Shown here one piece after another: positions 55,645 through 64,000 of a DNA stretch of 64,000 nt. The stretch comes from Prolixibacteraceae bacterium (GTDB lineage: Bacteria > Bacteroidota > Bacteroidia > Bacteroidales > Prolixibacteraceae). Location: NCBI GenBank assembly GCA_025355875.1, contig JANXYV010000028.1:1-64000 (forward strand). Direction: 5' to 3'. A program made the position numbers and the translations under genes. A model generated the notes under the pieces. It was not told where the DNA came from. It did no database searches and worked only from the letters and a program-made list of their open reading frames with translations. Positions within the stretch are counted from its first letter, which is position 1, and every line of letters starts with the position of its first letter.

Positions 55645-55668
55645 CAAAAATAAACCTTTTTAAGTCAA
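55645..55668 (-). promoter_or_regulatory. Weak promoter candidate for yfhO
   Basis: On the minus strand TATTTTTG (55652-55645) matches TAnnTTTG and lies 45 bases before the yfhO ATG. The upstream TTG is only 13 bases away, shorter than normal, so the -33 element is poor. Confidence 0.35.
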
Positions 55669-55680
55669 TAACTAAATTAA

Positions 55681-57162
55681 ATGGGCGTAATTAAACGACA
55701 AACAATCAAGGGTTCCATATACTCCTATCTGGGTGTTGCCATTGGTTTTCTGGTCACCATTATATCTATCAAGCTTTTTTCATCGGCTCAAATCGGGCTT
55801 ACTGCAATTTTGATTGCAGCTTCCGGAATCTATTCCCAATTCTCGACACTGGGTTTCACAAAAGTCATTGAACGCCTGTTTCCGTATTTCAGGGATTCAA
55901 ATAACAAACACAATGGCTTTCTATTCCTGACCATTGCAGTGGGTATGATTGGTTTTGTGCTTTCGTTTATTTCGTTCCTGATTCTGAAACCCTATATTAT
56001 TGCAAACAACATTCAGAAATCGCCGCTCCTGGTGGAGTATATCTGGTATCTGGTTCCGCTTATCTTCTTCCGGATGTTTTCGCTGATGCTCGATACCTAT
56101 AACAAAATGCTGTTCGATGCCACTACCGGTACCATTTTAAGCGATTTTGTCTACCGTGTCGGAACTCTTTTATTGCTGGGCGCATTTTTCCTGAATTGGA
56201 TCAATTTTCCTCAATTCATTTTCGGGTTTGTGGTGTTTTTGAGTTTTCCGGCGATTTATCTGGCTGGATTGCTCATTTACAGGAAGCAATTCAATTTCCA
56301 ACCGAAACTTGAATTCATCCAGGCTCCACTCCGGAAGGAAATGCTTGGTCTTTCTTTATTCGGAATTATTGGCGGGGTGAGCAGTGTCGCACTCAAGCAG
56401 ATCGACACGATCATGCTGAACAAGTATACCAACCTTTCCATGACAGGTATCTATTCTATCCTTTTCTATTTTGGAACCGTCATCCTGATTCCCAGTGTTG
56501 CGCTCGGGAAAATCTCTTCCACGATTATTGCGGAGGCCTGGAAAAACAAGGATCTGCCCACCATCGAAGATATTTATTACAAGAGCAGTATCAATCAGTT
56601 GTTCGTTAGCCTGTTGCTTTTTATCCTCATTGTAACCAACCTGCACAATGTATTCCACCTTTTAGGACCGGATTACGTGGGCACCGACTGGGTGATCATC
56701 CTCATTTCGCTGTCTAACCTGATTGTGGCTTCCACAGGGTCGAGCGTCCAGATTATCGGAACCTCGCACAAGTACAAAATTCAGACTTATTCGCTGGGAT
56801 TGCTGGTGGTTTTGGTCATCATTTTTTACTCTATTTTCATCCCGCTTTGGGGAATGAACGGTGCGGCTCTGGGTTCTTTGTTGTCGGTTGCCGGCGCGTC
56901 GCTGTTGCGCGTTTTTTATCTGCACCGGAATATGAAATTGTTTCCATACCGGTTGACTCACTTGAAATGTATGGCTATCGGGGTCCTGACTTTTGGCCTT
57001 GTGAAAATTGTACCGGTAATGAGCAATTATTTTATTGATTTAATGATCCGGTGTTTGATAGTCAGCGTGGTGTTTATTGGCTTGTGCTTCCAGTTTCAGG
57101 TTTCAAAAGAGATGAACCAGATTGTACTTAAAACCTTTAGATTTGTGCTTCGCCGAAAGTAG
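55681..57162 (+). CDS. Lipopolysaccharide/polysaccharide flippase (Wzx/MVF-type)
   Basis: This 493-residue membrane protein has about 12-14 hydrophobic segments, starting GSIYSYLGVAIGFLVTIISI and including KQIDTIMLNKYTNLSMTGIYS, the characteristic amphipathic region of polysaccharide-synthase family flippases. It would flip lipid-linked sugar units across the inner membrane. No glycosyltransferase genes are adjacent, which is unusual for an O-antigen flippase. It is divergent from yfhO with an 80-base spacer and converges with the acyltransferase fusion gene. Confidence 0.87.
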   Translation: MGVIKRQTIKGSIYSYLGVAIGFLVTIISIKLFSSAQIGLTAILIAASGIYSQFSTLGFTKVIERLFPYFRDSNNKHNGFLFLTIAVGMIGFVLSFISFLILKPYIIANNIQKSPLLVEYIWYLVPLIFFRMFSLMLDTYNKMLFDATTGTILSDFVYRVGTLLLLGAFFLNWINFPQFIFGFVVFLSFPAIYLAGLLIYRKQFNFQPKLEFIQAPLRKEMLGLSLFGIIGGVSSVALKQIDTIMLNKYTNLSMTGIYSILFYFGTVILIPSVALGKISSTIIAEAWKNKDLPTIEDIYYKSSINQLFVSLLLFILIVTNLHNVFHLLGPDYVGTDWVIILISLSNLIVASTGSSVQIIGTSHKYKIQTYSLGLLVVLVIIFYSIFIPLWGMNGAALGSLLSVAGASLLRVFYLHRNMKLFPYRLTHLKCMAIGVLTFGLVKIVPVMSNYFIDLMIRCLIVSVVFIGLCFQFQVSKEMNQIVLKTFRFVLRRK

Positions 57163-57235
57163 TAAATTGGATTTCGCAGCCTGAAACATATCCGGTTCAT
57201 TCTGAATTTGAGTGAATTGCAGTTGGAGAGTTGAA

Positions 57236-59734
57236 TTAAAGATTTTTCCTGTCCAATTCGAGTATACTTTTTGCTTCCACAATCCTTTCTTTTACCAGAT
57301 CGTTCAGTTCATCCGCACTCATTCCTTCAGGATAAACGGCTGGCAGAAACCGGATGGTGATTTTTTCTCCGGCTTTTATCCGTCTGGCTCCCGACGACAT
57401 GGCTGCAAAAGCTCCGCTAATGGCAACGGGAATAATCGGTACTTTGAGTTCAATACTTAAAAGGACATACGTTTTCTTAAACGATCCCATTTCTCCGTTC
57501 AGAGTGCGTGTTCCCTCCGGAAAAATCAAAATCTTTTTGCCTTGCTTGATCACCTCTGCCATTTTTTGAATGGAATTTTTCAGGTCATTTGAAATGTCCA
57601 TCACGATCACATTGCTGTTGCTCGCCACAGCCCTGCGCGCCCAGCTGTTCACATGGTCTTTTTTGGCATACGAAAAGGTATTTTTCAAGGTGGCTTTGTC
57701 GAGGTACGAGAGCACCAGGAACGGGTCCAATTTGCTTTCGTGATTGGGGGCAATGAAACATGCTCCTTCAGGAATATTCTCCATTCCATGAGCTTCAATC
57801 CTGAAAAACAAACGGAAAAAGCTCCGGACAAAATTGACAATCGGATTGAGCAAAACGGAAGATTTTGGCAGAATCACATCCGAAGTTTCTTTCAGATCGC
57901 CCGCCCAGCTTGATTCCTGTTCTGTTTTATGGAAAAGCTTGTTGTGCTGGATGTATTCCGCAATTTTCCGGATCGAAGGAAATTTCAGCAATTGTTCCTC
58001 GTTGAATCTGATTCCGAAGCTTTTTTCGATATAATCGATGAGGCTCAATTTGCTGAGCGAATCCATCGAAATATCGAATACCAGGTGGTGATCAGGCAAA
58101 ATATCCATATCTACCTGACTCTCAATAAACGTTTTAATCGCATGATACTCCACCGTGGTTGGTTCGTCTGAAACAGATTTTTTTTGTTCTTTTTGTTCAA
58201 GCAGTTCAGCAAATTTGAATCGCTGAAGTTTGGAAAGTCGGGTACGGGGCAATTCCGATTTCACCAGGGTGAACTTCATGATCCGTTTATAAGAACTCAT
58301 TTGAGCATTGAACGGAGATATAATTTCATCGCGGAAATACTGATTGATATCTTCGATTCCCATTCCGGAGAGATAGGAAAGATCTGGAAAAATCACCGCA
58401 TGAAGCATTTCGTTGTGAAAGAAAACACCTGCTTCCTTGATGGCAGGCGAAAATCCGTCCAGCTTCATTTCCAGTTCAACCGGATTGATATTTTTACCGT
58501 TGGGCAATATAATAATTTCCTTTTTCCGTCCGGTAATATATAGGAATCCATCCTTGTCGAGACGCCCCAAATCACCGGTGTGCAGCCAGCCGTCGATGAT
58601 CACTTCGGCGGTTTCTTCGGGCCGGTTGTAATAACCTTTCATAATGCTCGGGCCTTTGGCAACAATTTCGCCATCGCGTATTTCAACCGTAAGTCCGGTC
58701 AATGCCTCACCGGTTGAACCGATTTTGACTTTTCCCGGACGAGGAAAAGTGATCATGGGCGCAGCTTCGGTCATACCAAAACCTTCCAGGATATCGAAAC
58801 CAATGCCATAGAAAAATGTGCCGACTTCCGTGTTCAGGGCAGCTCCTCCGGCAATCATAAACTGAAGGTGACCTCCAAATCCCTGATGGACTTTTTTGAA
58901 AATGGTTTTTCCCAGTTTCCGGTTTCCGGTAGTTAAAACCAGCCATAAAAGGGCTTTCGCAACCACACTTTTTTCAATTTTTGCCTTGATGCCGCGGTAC
59001 ATGAGTTCGTATAAACGAGGCACTCCCAGAAAAACGCCCACTTCATTATCGGCAAAAGTTTTCATGAGGTCGGCCGATTGCATGGAGGGAACTACCACCA
59101 CAGTGCTTCCCACGAAAAGAGGTGTGAGTAATGAGCCAACCAGCGGGAAAACATGGTGAAGGGGTAAGAAAATCATCACCTGTCGTTCAGGAGTGAAAAT
59201 TTTACTATCGATCACAGCCCTCATGTTTTCATGAATGTTGGTGTACGAAAGCATTACCCCTTTTGGACTTCCGGTTGTGCCAGAGGTATAAATGATTACT
59301 GCAGTGGTTTCATTGTCTTCAGGTCCAATCCATTGACATTCCGGAATGTTTTCATCCGGAAGAATGTCTTCAAAAATCAGGATTTCGGGTTTGTGACTGA
59401 TTTTATGATCGATCTTGTCGATAGCTTCCTGCATGGCGGCACTGATGAACAGCAATTCGGGCTGGCAATCGTCGATGATATAGGCTACATCCTCAGTCGA
59501 AGCCAGGAAATCAATCGGAATAGCAATGCAATTATTTTTCAGGACAGCATAAAAGGCGAATATCCAGGCCGGACTGTTTTCGGCATAAATGGCTACTTTG
59601 GTATATGCTTTATTTTCAAATAGAAGGGAGTACTGCTGAACATGCTGCAGAAATTGGTTGTATGTGATGGCTCCCTGAGAAGTAATCAGGGCTTTTTTAT
59701 CGGGATATGACCGGTTGATAATGGCGTTCACCAT
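57236..59734 (-). CDS. Fused acyl-activating enzyme, ACP domain and 1-acylglycerol-3-phosphate-type acyltransferase
   Basis: The AMP-binding domain (about 1-510) has the P-loop YTSGTTGSPKG at 149-159 and the WLHTGDLG motif. An acyl-carrier-like domain (about 525-600) has Ser559 in MDSLSK, the expected phosphopantetheine site. A PlsC domain (about 640-832) has His665 and Asp670 in NHESKLD and FPEGTR at 738-743. It may activate a fatty acid, load it on its own carrier and pass it to a lysophospholipid. E. coli Aas has the two enzymes in reverse order and no carrier. The protein appears cytosolic or peripheral. Confidence 0.88.
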   Translation of the reverse strand: MVNAIINRSYPDKKALITSQGAITYNQFLQHVQQYSLLFENKAYTKVAIYAENSPAWIFAFYAVLKNNCIAIPIDFLASTEDVAYIIDDCQPELLFISAAMQEAIDKIDHKISHKPEILIFEDILPDENIPECQWIGPEDNETTAVIIYTSGTTGSPKGVMLSYTNIHENMRAVIDSKIFTPERQVMIFLPLHHVFPLVGSLLTPLFVGSTVVVVPSMQSADLMKTFADNEVGVFLGVPRLYELMYRGIKAKIEKSVVAKALLWLVLTTGNRKLGKTIFKKVHQGFGGHLQFMIAGGAALNTEVGTFFYGIGFDILEGFGMTEAAPMITFPRPGKVKIGSTGEALTGLTVEIRDGEIVAKGPSIMKGYYNRPEETAEVIIDGWLHTGDLGRLDKDGFLYITGRKKEIIILPNGKNINPVELEMKLDGFSPAIKEAGVFFHNEMLHAVIFPDLSYLSGMGIEDINQYFRDEIISPFNAQMSSYKRIMKFTLVKSELPRTRLSKLQRFKFAELLEQKEQKKSVSDEPTTVEYHAIKTFIESQVDMDILPDHHLVFDISMDSLSKLSLIDYIEKSFGIRFNEEQLLKFPSIRKIAEYIQHNKLFHKTEQESSWAGDLKETSDVILPKSSVLLNPIVNFVRSFFRLFFRIEAHGMENIPEGACFIAPNHESKLDPFLVLSYLDKATLKNTFSYAKKDHVNSWARRAVASNSNVIVMDISNDLKNSIQKMAEVIKQGKKILIFPEGTRTLNGEMGSFKKTYVLLSIELKVPIIPVAISGAFAAMSSGARRIKAGEKITIRFLPAVYPEGMSADELNDLVKERIVEAKSILELDRKNL

Positions 59735-60138
59735 GTCTAAGTTAGTTTTTAATGAAAACTTAAAAAACGGAAAAAAGTTTCATTTGAGTTGAAAAACAGA
59801 TCTTATTTCATTCTATTCCAGATCTGTTATCGGTTATTTTCTTTACAAAGAAAGTAATTCCTCGGGAAAAGGAGAATTCTCTGATAAACTGAACCTGATG
59901 TTAGAGTATGGAGTTTGATGGAAAGTCCGGGCCTGGGCGACTGATCTGTTTGGGAACAAGGAGGAGAATTCATCCCGGGTTAATTCAAATTGAAAAGTGA
60001 ACTGGAAAATGAACCTGCCCGCAAGAGAATATCCATCCATAGAATAAGTTGCAGAAATAGTCAGTCGAGATGCTGAATATTTTGTTCTTCCGCGCAGCCA
60101 AAAAGAACCCGGAAAGACAAGCGAACCGGGTGTTTTGA
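59735..60138. other. Intergenic stretch, nothing convincing
   Basis: About 400 bases lie between the acyltransferase fusion start and the end of the small membrane protein. A 65-codon frame at 59843-60040 (minus) has no recognisable features. No clear TAnnTTTG promoter was found. Confidence 0.45.
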
Positions 60139-60324
60139 TTAGAAGCTTAATTTTCTCTTCGAACGTTTATAAATATAGCCCAGGTTTAAAACGATCGATA
60201 ATCCAGTCAAAAATCCGGCAATAAAATCGAGTCCGTCATTTTCAGGAAGAAATCTTTCGATCAGGATGGCCACAGCAAGAAGAATTAATCCAAGCGGCCA
60301 CTCCAGGATTTGTTTGTATTTCAT
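60139..60324 (-). CDS. Small two-span membrane protein, unknown function
   Basis: The 61-residue product has two hydrophobic helices (LGLILLAVAILIERFL and GFLTGLSIVLNLGYIY), an acidic LPEND turn between them and a basic tail (KRSKRKLSF). It starts 10 bases after the efflux adaptor stop on the same strand and is probably co-transcribed with it. No family is recognised. Confidence 0.55.
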   Translation of the reverse strand: MKYKQILEWPLGLILLAVAILIERFLPENDGLDFIAGFLTGLSIVLNLGYIYKRSKRKLSF

Positions 60325-60334
60325 GATCCAAGGT

Positions 60335-61675
60335 TTATTTTTTTGCTCTAAAAAGTTCTTTTTCGTCTACTTTTTTAACAACCGAGCTGTCGTTGAGCAG
60401 TTTGTTGATCGCATTGAAAGGTGCCACCACAATTTCGTCGCCCGCCTTTAAGCCTTCTTTGATTTCGATGTTCTGGCTATCCTGGATACCGGTTTTCACA
60501 GCTTGTTTTTTCACTTTTCCGTCTTTATATACGAACACGACCTCCACCTTTTTGTCTTCAGGCGATTTTGCTCCCTGCTTGGTTACCGCAGCGTTTTCAT
60601 CTTCCGGTTTGTCTGCATTCTCCTTCTTTTCTTCCGGTTTTTTGTTGTCGACCAAAGAACGGGTGGTAACTGCCTGAATCGGTACAGAAATGACATTTTT
60701 CCGGGTTTCTGTTTGGATATCAACCGTTGCCGACATCCCGGGGCGGAAAGGATATTTTTCTCCCTTGGTGCTGTCAATTAAATCTTTATAAGATTCTTCG
60801 AGTAAAAGAATTTTTACGTTAAAATTGGTAACCTGATCCGTTGAGCCGCCTACCACAGTTGCCGAATTCGCAATTTCGGTCACAATTCCCTTAAATTTCC
60901 GGCCCAGATAAGCATCCACTTCCACCAATGCGGTATCTTTCAGATTTACCCTGACAATGTCGTTCTCGTTCACATCCACTTTCACTTCCATCAGGTGGAG
61001 ATTGGCAATGACCATAGTCTCAGTTCCGGCGTACATGTTGGTTCCCACCACGCGTTCGCCTTTTTCAACATTCAGGCGTGCCACGGTTCCGTCCATCGGG
61101 GCATAAATCTTGGTTTTAACCAGTTGTTCCTGTGCCTCGGCAACCGAAGCTTCAGCCGATCGTACAGCAAATTCTGCAGCTTTGACCTCTGATTGGGCAA
61201 CCTTGTATGAAGCCTGTGCCGTTTCGAAATCCGAAACCGGTATGGCGTCTTGTTTGAACAAGGCATTTGAACGTTTGAATGCCATATCGCTCTCAATCAA
61301 ACGGGCATCGGCCTGGGCAAGCCGCGCCTGCGACGAACTTAAACTGGCAAGTGCCCGGTTATAGGCTTGTATGTACATGTCGGGTTTGATGACCATTAGA
61401 AGCTCACCTTTCTTTACCTCATTGCCTTCTTTAATCTGCATTTCAATGATTTCGCCGGAAACATCAGGACTGATTTTAACCTCGGTTTCAGGCTGAACTT
61501 TGCCATTTGCAGTGATTAGTTCGGTAATTGTCTTGCTTTCAACGATTTTAGTGGCGACCGAAATTTGATAGTCTTTCCCAAACCAGCCCATTTTTTTGCC
61601 TGCGACCAAAACAATGATGATAATGACAACCAATCCAATGGCATAAGGTAGCAGTCTATTCGATTTTTTCTTCAT
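60335..61675 (-). CDS. HlyD/MacA-type periplasmic adaptor of an efflux system
   Basis: It is anchored by an N-terminal span (LLPYAIGLVVIIIIVLVAG), followed by lipoyl-like halves (SPDVSGEIIEMQIKEGNEV and KIYAPMDGTVARLNVEKGE), an alpha-hairpin (about 105-190) and the beta-barrel and MP domains. A stretch of about 40 residues rich in Lys, Glu and Asp (PEEKKENADKPEDENAA and neighbours) interrupts the last domain and looks like a flexible loop. It has 446 residues. MacA-like adaptors normally stand next to an ABC or RND pump and TolC, but none is adjacent here. Confidence 0.88.
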   Translation of the reverse strand: MKKKSNRLLPYAIGLVVIIIIVLVAGKKMGWFGKDYQISVATKIVESKTITELITANGKVQPETEVKISPDVSGEIIEMQIKEGNEVKKGELLMVIKPDMYIQAYNRALASLSSSQARLAQADARLIESDMAFKRSNALFKQDAIPVSDFETAQASYKVAQSEVKAAEFAVRSAEASVAEAQEQLVKTKIYAPMDGTVARLNVEKGERVVGTNMYAGTETMVIANLHLMEVKVDVNENDIVRVNLKDTALVEVDAYLGRKFKGIVTEIANSATVVGGSTDQVTNFNVKILLLEESYKDLIDSTKGEKYPFRPGMSATVDIQTETRKNVISVPIQAVTTRSLVDNKKPEEKKENADKPEDENAAVTKQGAKSPEDKKVEVVFVYKDGKVKKQAVKTGIQDSQNIEIKEGLKAGDEIVVAPFNAINKLLNDSSVVKKVDEKELFRAKK

Positions 61676-61839
61676 CTGAATTCGATTTTGAAATATAAGT
61701 ATAGGATCAGTTTTTAAAATTACAACATTTCTTTCAAAAACATTCGTCCTGTTCCGGTGTTATCTGTTTCTGTGGATAATTAAGTTCACTTTTCGATACA
61801 ACTTCCTTCTGGAATTTTTTTAACAAATACCCAAGTTTA

Positions 61840-63387
61840 ATGAATCAATCCAATTTGAATATTGAAAAACCGGTAACTGGAATGGATATTCAGGAAATGC
61901 CATTCGTGTTATTCCTTAATAATTTAAAAGCACGAATGAAGAATGTTTTTCATGTTCGTGCCGATATCGATCAGATAGCTGTTAGCCGTGGGATGCCCCC
62001 GTTCGTGATGCGCGAAATTATGAGTTTAAACCCGCTGGCTGTTGGAATACCTGCCGAATATGGCGGAAGAGGCTGTGTAGTGGGTGAAAGTATTGCTTTA
62101 CTGGCTGCGGCTTCCTACGAATCGCTGGCATTGTCGCTCACCTTCGGAATTAACTCTGCATTGTTTCTGCAACCGGTTGCCAAATATGCACAGGAAGATG
62201 CCAAAGCTGGGATTTTCAATCGCTTCCTGAACCAGCAAAATATGGGAGGACTGATGATTACCGAACCTGGATTTGGAAGCGACGCATTGAACATGCAAAC
62301 TTCGTTTCAGGAGAAAAACGGCAAATATCACCTTCAGGGTACCAAACATTGGGCCGGTCTCACAGGCTGGGCCGAATTCTGGTTGCTGACTGCCCGTGAA
62401 ATGAGTCATTCAGGTGATCTGAAACGGGACATCGATTTTTTTATCTGCGACGTCAATAGTCCGGGGCAACAGATCGTTGTCGAAGAATTTTACGAAAACC
62501 TGGGTCTTTACCAGATTCCTTATGGTCGGAACCGGCTGGATGTGGAGATTCCGAAAGTTCAGAAACTGGTGCCCGAAACCACTGGTGTTAAAATGATGCT
62601 CGATCTGCTTCACCGAAGCCGGATGCAATTCCCGGGCATGGCCATGGGTTTTGTACAGCGCCTGCTCGACGAATCGATTGCCCATGCCAACCAGCGTCAA
62701 GTTGGAGGCAGATCGCTTTTTACCTACGATCAGGTGCAGCAACGCCTGTCGAAATTGCAGGCTTCGTATACCATATGCTCGGCCATGTGCGCCAACAGCA
62801 GCGAGAAAGCCGGCATCGAAAACGATTTGTCGCTCATCGGTTTTGAAGCCAATTCGGTAAAAAGTGTGGTTACCGACCTAATGCAGGAGGCGGCTCAATC
62901 GGCGACCCAGCTGGTTGGCGCACAGGCATACAAATTAAACCATATTGCCGGAAGGGGTATTACCGACAGCCGTCCATTCCAGATTTTTGAAGGTTCGAAC
63001 GATATTCTGTATGCGCAAATCTCGGAAAGTCTGGTCAAAATGATGAAGAAGACCAAAGAAAGCAATCTGTTTCAATTCCTGAAGAACTTTGATTTGACTT
63101 CTAAATCGGCAGCATTCCTGAAAGAAATGTTTGATTTCGAACTGGATATGAATTTACCGCAACGCAAAATGGTCGAATTGGGTCAGGTACTCGGGAGGGT
63201 CGTCTCCTTCGAAATGGTGATCAAACTGGGCGAAAAGGGATTCCGGAGCGATCTGATCAGCAATGGCCTTTCGATGTTAAATCAGGAAATAACTTCGCTG
63301 ATGAGTAGTTTTAAACATGAAAATGCGACCTTTGTCGTCGAAGATTATCTGGATCAGAGTTCCTGGTTAAATTTCGCACCTGTTTAG
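61840..63387 (+). CDS. Acyl-CoA dehydrogenase family protein
   Basis: The FAD-dependent dehydrogenase pattern is clear: the N-terminal helical domain, MITEPGFGSDALNMQT with the TEPxxGSD motif in the middle strand domain, HWAGLTGWAEF, and the C-terminal QLVGAQAYK with FQIFEGSNDILYAQ. It has 515 residues, longer than classical members (about 380), with an extra C-terminal helical region from about 410. The substrate is not evident. No electron-transfer flavoprotein or beta-oxidation genes are adjacent. The spacer upstream (164 bases) shows no clear promoter. Confidence 0.87.
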   Translation: MNQSNLNIEKPVTGMDIQEMPFVLFLNNLKARMKNVFHVRADIDQIAVSRGMPPFVMREIMSLNPLAVGIPAEYGGRGCVVGESIALLAAASYESLALSLTFGINSALFLQPVAKYAQEDAKAGIFNRFLNQQNMGGLMITEPGFGSDALNMQTSFQEKNGKYHLQGTKHWAGLTGWAEFWLLTAREMSHSGDLKRDIDFFICDVNSPGQQIVVEEFYENLGLYQIPYGRNRLDVEIPKVQKLVPETTGVKMMLDLLHRSRMQFPGMAMGFVQRLLDESIAHANQRQVGGRSLFTYDQVQQRLSKLQASYTICSAMCANSSEKAGIENDLSLIGFEANSVKSVVTDLMQEAAQSATQLVGAQAYKLNHIAGRGITDSRPFQIFEGSNDILYAQISESLVKMMKKTKESNLFQFLKNFDLTSKSAAFLKEMFDFELDMNLPQRKMVELGQVLGRVVSFEMVIKLGEKGFRSDLISNGLSMLNQEITSLMSSFKHENATFVVEDYLDQSSWLNFAPV

Positions 63388-63404
63388 AACGAAAACCATT
63401 TTTG

Positions 63405-63650
63405 ATGAAATACTATGCGTATGTGATTTATTCGCCTTCAACCGGTGATTTCTACTATGGCTATTTTAATGACCTTGAAAAGGTGATTGAAATGCATAAT
63501 GCTGACCAGATTGCCCCCACCAAAGGGAAAGGCCCGTGGACACTGATGTTTTCGGAAAGCTACGATAACCGGATGAGGGCAATCCGTCAATCCAGTTTTT
63601 ACCGCTCGGTAAAGGGTCAGCGGTTTATGAAAAAAATGCTGAATTTCTGA
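63405..63650 (+). CDS. Degenerate GIY-YIG domain protein (UPF0213-like)
   Basis: The 81-residue protein begins KYYAYVIYSPSTGDFYYGYF, which aligns with the GIY and YIG strands, and has TKGKGPWTLMF later. In the helix that normally carries the catalytic Arg, the sequence is DLEKVIEMHN, where active members have a Lys-Arg or Arg-Arg pair. The Arg appears replaced by Val, so nuclease activity is doubtful. The end (RQSSFYRSVKGQRFMKKML) matches the family. It follows the acyl-CoA dehydrogenase closely. TTG 63402 is an alternative start. Confidence 0.8.
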   Translation: MKYYAYVIYSPSTGDFYYGYFNDLEKVIEMHNADQIAPTKGKGPWTLMFSESYDNRMRAIRQSSFYRSVKGQRFMKKMLNF

Positions 63651-63731
63651 CCGGAATCGCCAGGAATTTCCACCAAAGTAATGATTCATCAACAACCGAA
63701 TGTTAATAAATAATTGATTGATCTACACGGA

Positions 63732-63766
63732 TTTGATCATTATGTATTCGATCTTTTGTAATTTTG
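63732..63766 (+). promoter_or_regulatory. Promoter candidate for the last gene
   Basis: TTTG (63732-63735) and TAATTTTG (63759-63766) match the Bacteroidota promoter elements, but the spacer is 23 bases, longer than the usual 19. The ATG follows 24 bases later. Confidence 0.5.
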
Positions 63767-63790
63767 TAACAAATTTAACTCGTCAATATC

Positions 63791-64000
63791 ATGAAAAGAA
63801 TCATTTTAGCAGCAATTACACTGGCTCTGCTTACGGGCGGATGTAAAGTATTTAAATCGTCTAAGAAAAGCGAGGCAGCTCCTAAAACTGAAACTGCTGC
63901 TGAAACGAAAGTATTTTCGGTGCCAGCTCCAAAACAAGCCGTTCGCAAGAACCCGACCTCGGATGTGATGTACGAAACAGCCGATCAAGGTGTTCCTTCC
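63791..64000 (+). CDS. Lipoprotein, partial (continues beyond the window)
   Basis: The first 70 residues are visible. The signal peptide MKRIILAAITLALLTGGC ends in a lipobox with Cys18. A low-complexity stretch rich in Ala, Lys, Glu and Thr follows (KKSEAAPKTETAAETK), a linker type seen before envelope domains. The domain itself lies outside the window, so no function can be given. Confidence 0.75.
   Translation, partial: MKRIILAAITLALLTGGCKVFKSSKKSEAAPKTETAAETKVFSVPAPKQAVRKNPTSDVMYETADQGVPS

Noticed and set aside
59843-60040. 65-codon frame on the minus strand
   Set aside because: No domain, no ribosome site and no signal or membrane pattern that would support it.

Overview
The window reads as chromosomal DNA of a member of the Bacteroidota, most likely a Bacteroidales/Marinilabiliales-type heterotroph. 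The reasons are a SusC-type receptor with its ECF sigma/FecR pair, several lineage-typical families (DUF4270 lipoprotein, DUF3098, YfhO, DUF3788), and promoters of the Bacteroidota form (TTTG, about 19 bases, TAnnTTTG). Most genes are housekeeping. Coding density is high and no tRNA, rRNA or CRISPR array was seen. The genus is inference.

Layout. 1-6336: a carbohydrate-use locus on the minus strand (lipoprotein beta-mannosidase, ECF sigma, FecR, SusC). SusC is cut off at residue 545 next to what looks like the start of an insertion-sequence transposase at the window edge. 6430-8304: heptose nucleotidyltransferase, panD, panC. 8452-13448: starch-synthase-like protein, DUF4270 lipoprotein, glmS and a DUF299 regulator. 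13596-17503: aldo-keto reductase, then a folate operon (FolM-like reductase, folB, folK) and a lipoprotein esterase. 17508-19545: cytochrome c maturation (ccsA, resB). 19733-23452: small membrane proteins and two tandem PQQ-type propeller proteins. 23565-27683: pirin, AraC regulator, NTF2-like protein, YceI and a DODA-type dioxygenase. 27724-32409: cysS, a remnant-containing spacer, a geranylgeranyl-reductase-like flavoprotein and an SRPBCC-like protein.

32595-40531 is the most interesting region. A promoter, a SAM-I riboswitch and a 21-codon leader peptide ending Met-Cys-Met-Cys precede a DUF39 protein (with a one-base frameshift), a NIL/ferredoxin protein and a UPF0280 protein. These are the three components of the aspartate-semialdehyde/sulfide route to homocysteine known from methanogens. 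Cobalamin-dependent methionine synthase (metH) and metF follow. Together they would make homocysteine, methylate it and supply the methyl group.

40669-43354: glycogen synthesis (glgC, glgA). 43466-46714: a PhoR/PhoB/PhoU operon with four 11-bp-phased TTACAA-like repeats upstream, a candidate PhoB operator. 47138-49914: TauE-like permease, dusB, a small lipoprotein and DUF3788. 50033-55600: queA, truB, DUF3098, ftsX, yfhO. 55681-59734: a flippase, then an acyl-activating/ACP/acyltransferase fusion. 60139-64000: an orphan periplasmic adaptor, an acyl-CoA dehydrogenase, a degenerate GIY-YIG protein and the start of a lipoprotein that runs off the window.
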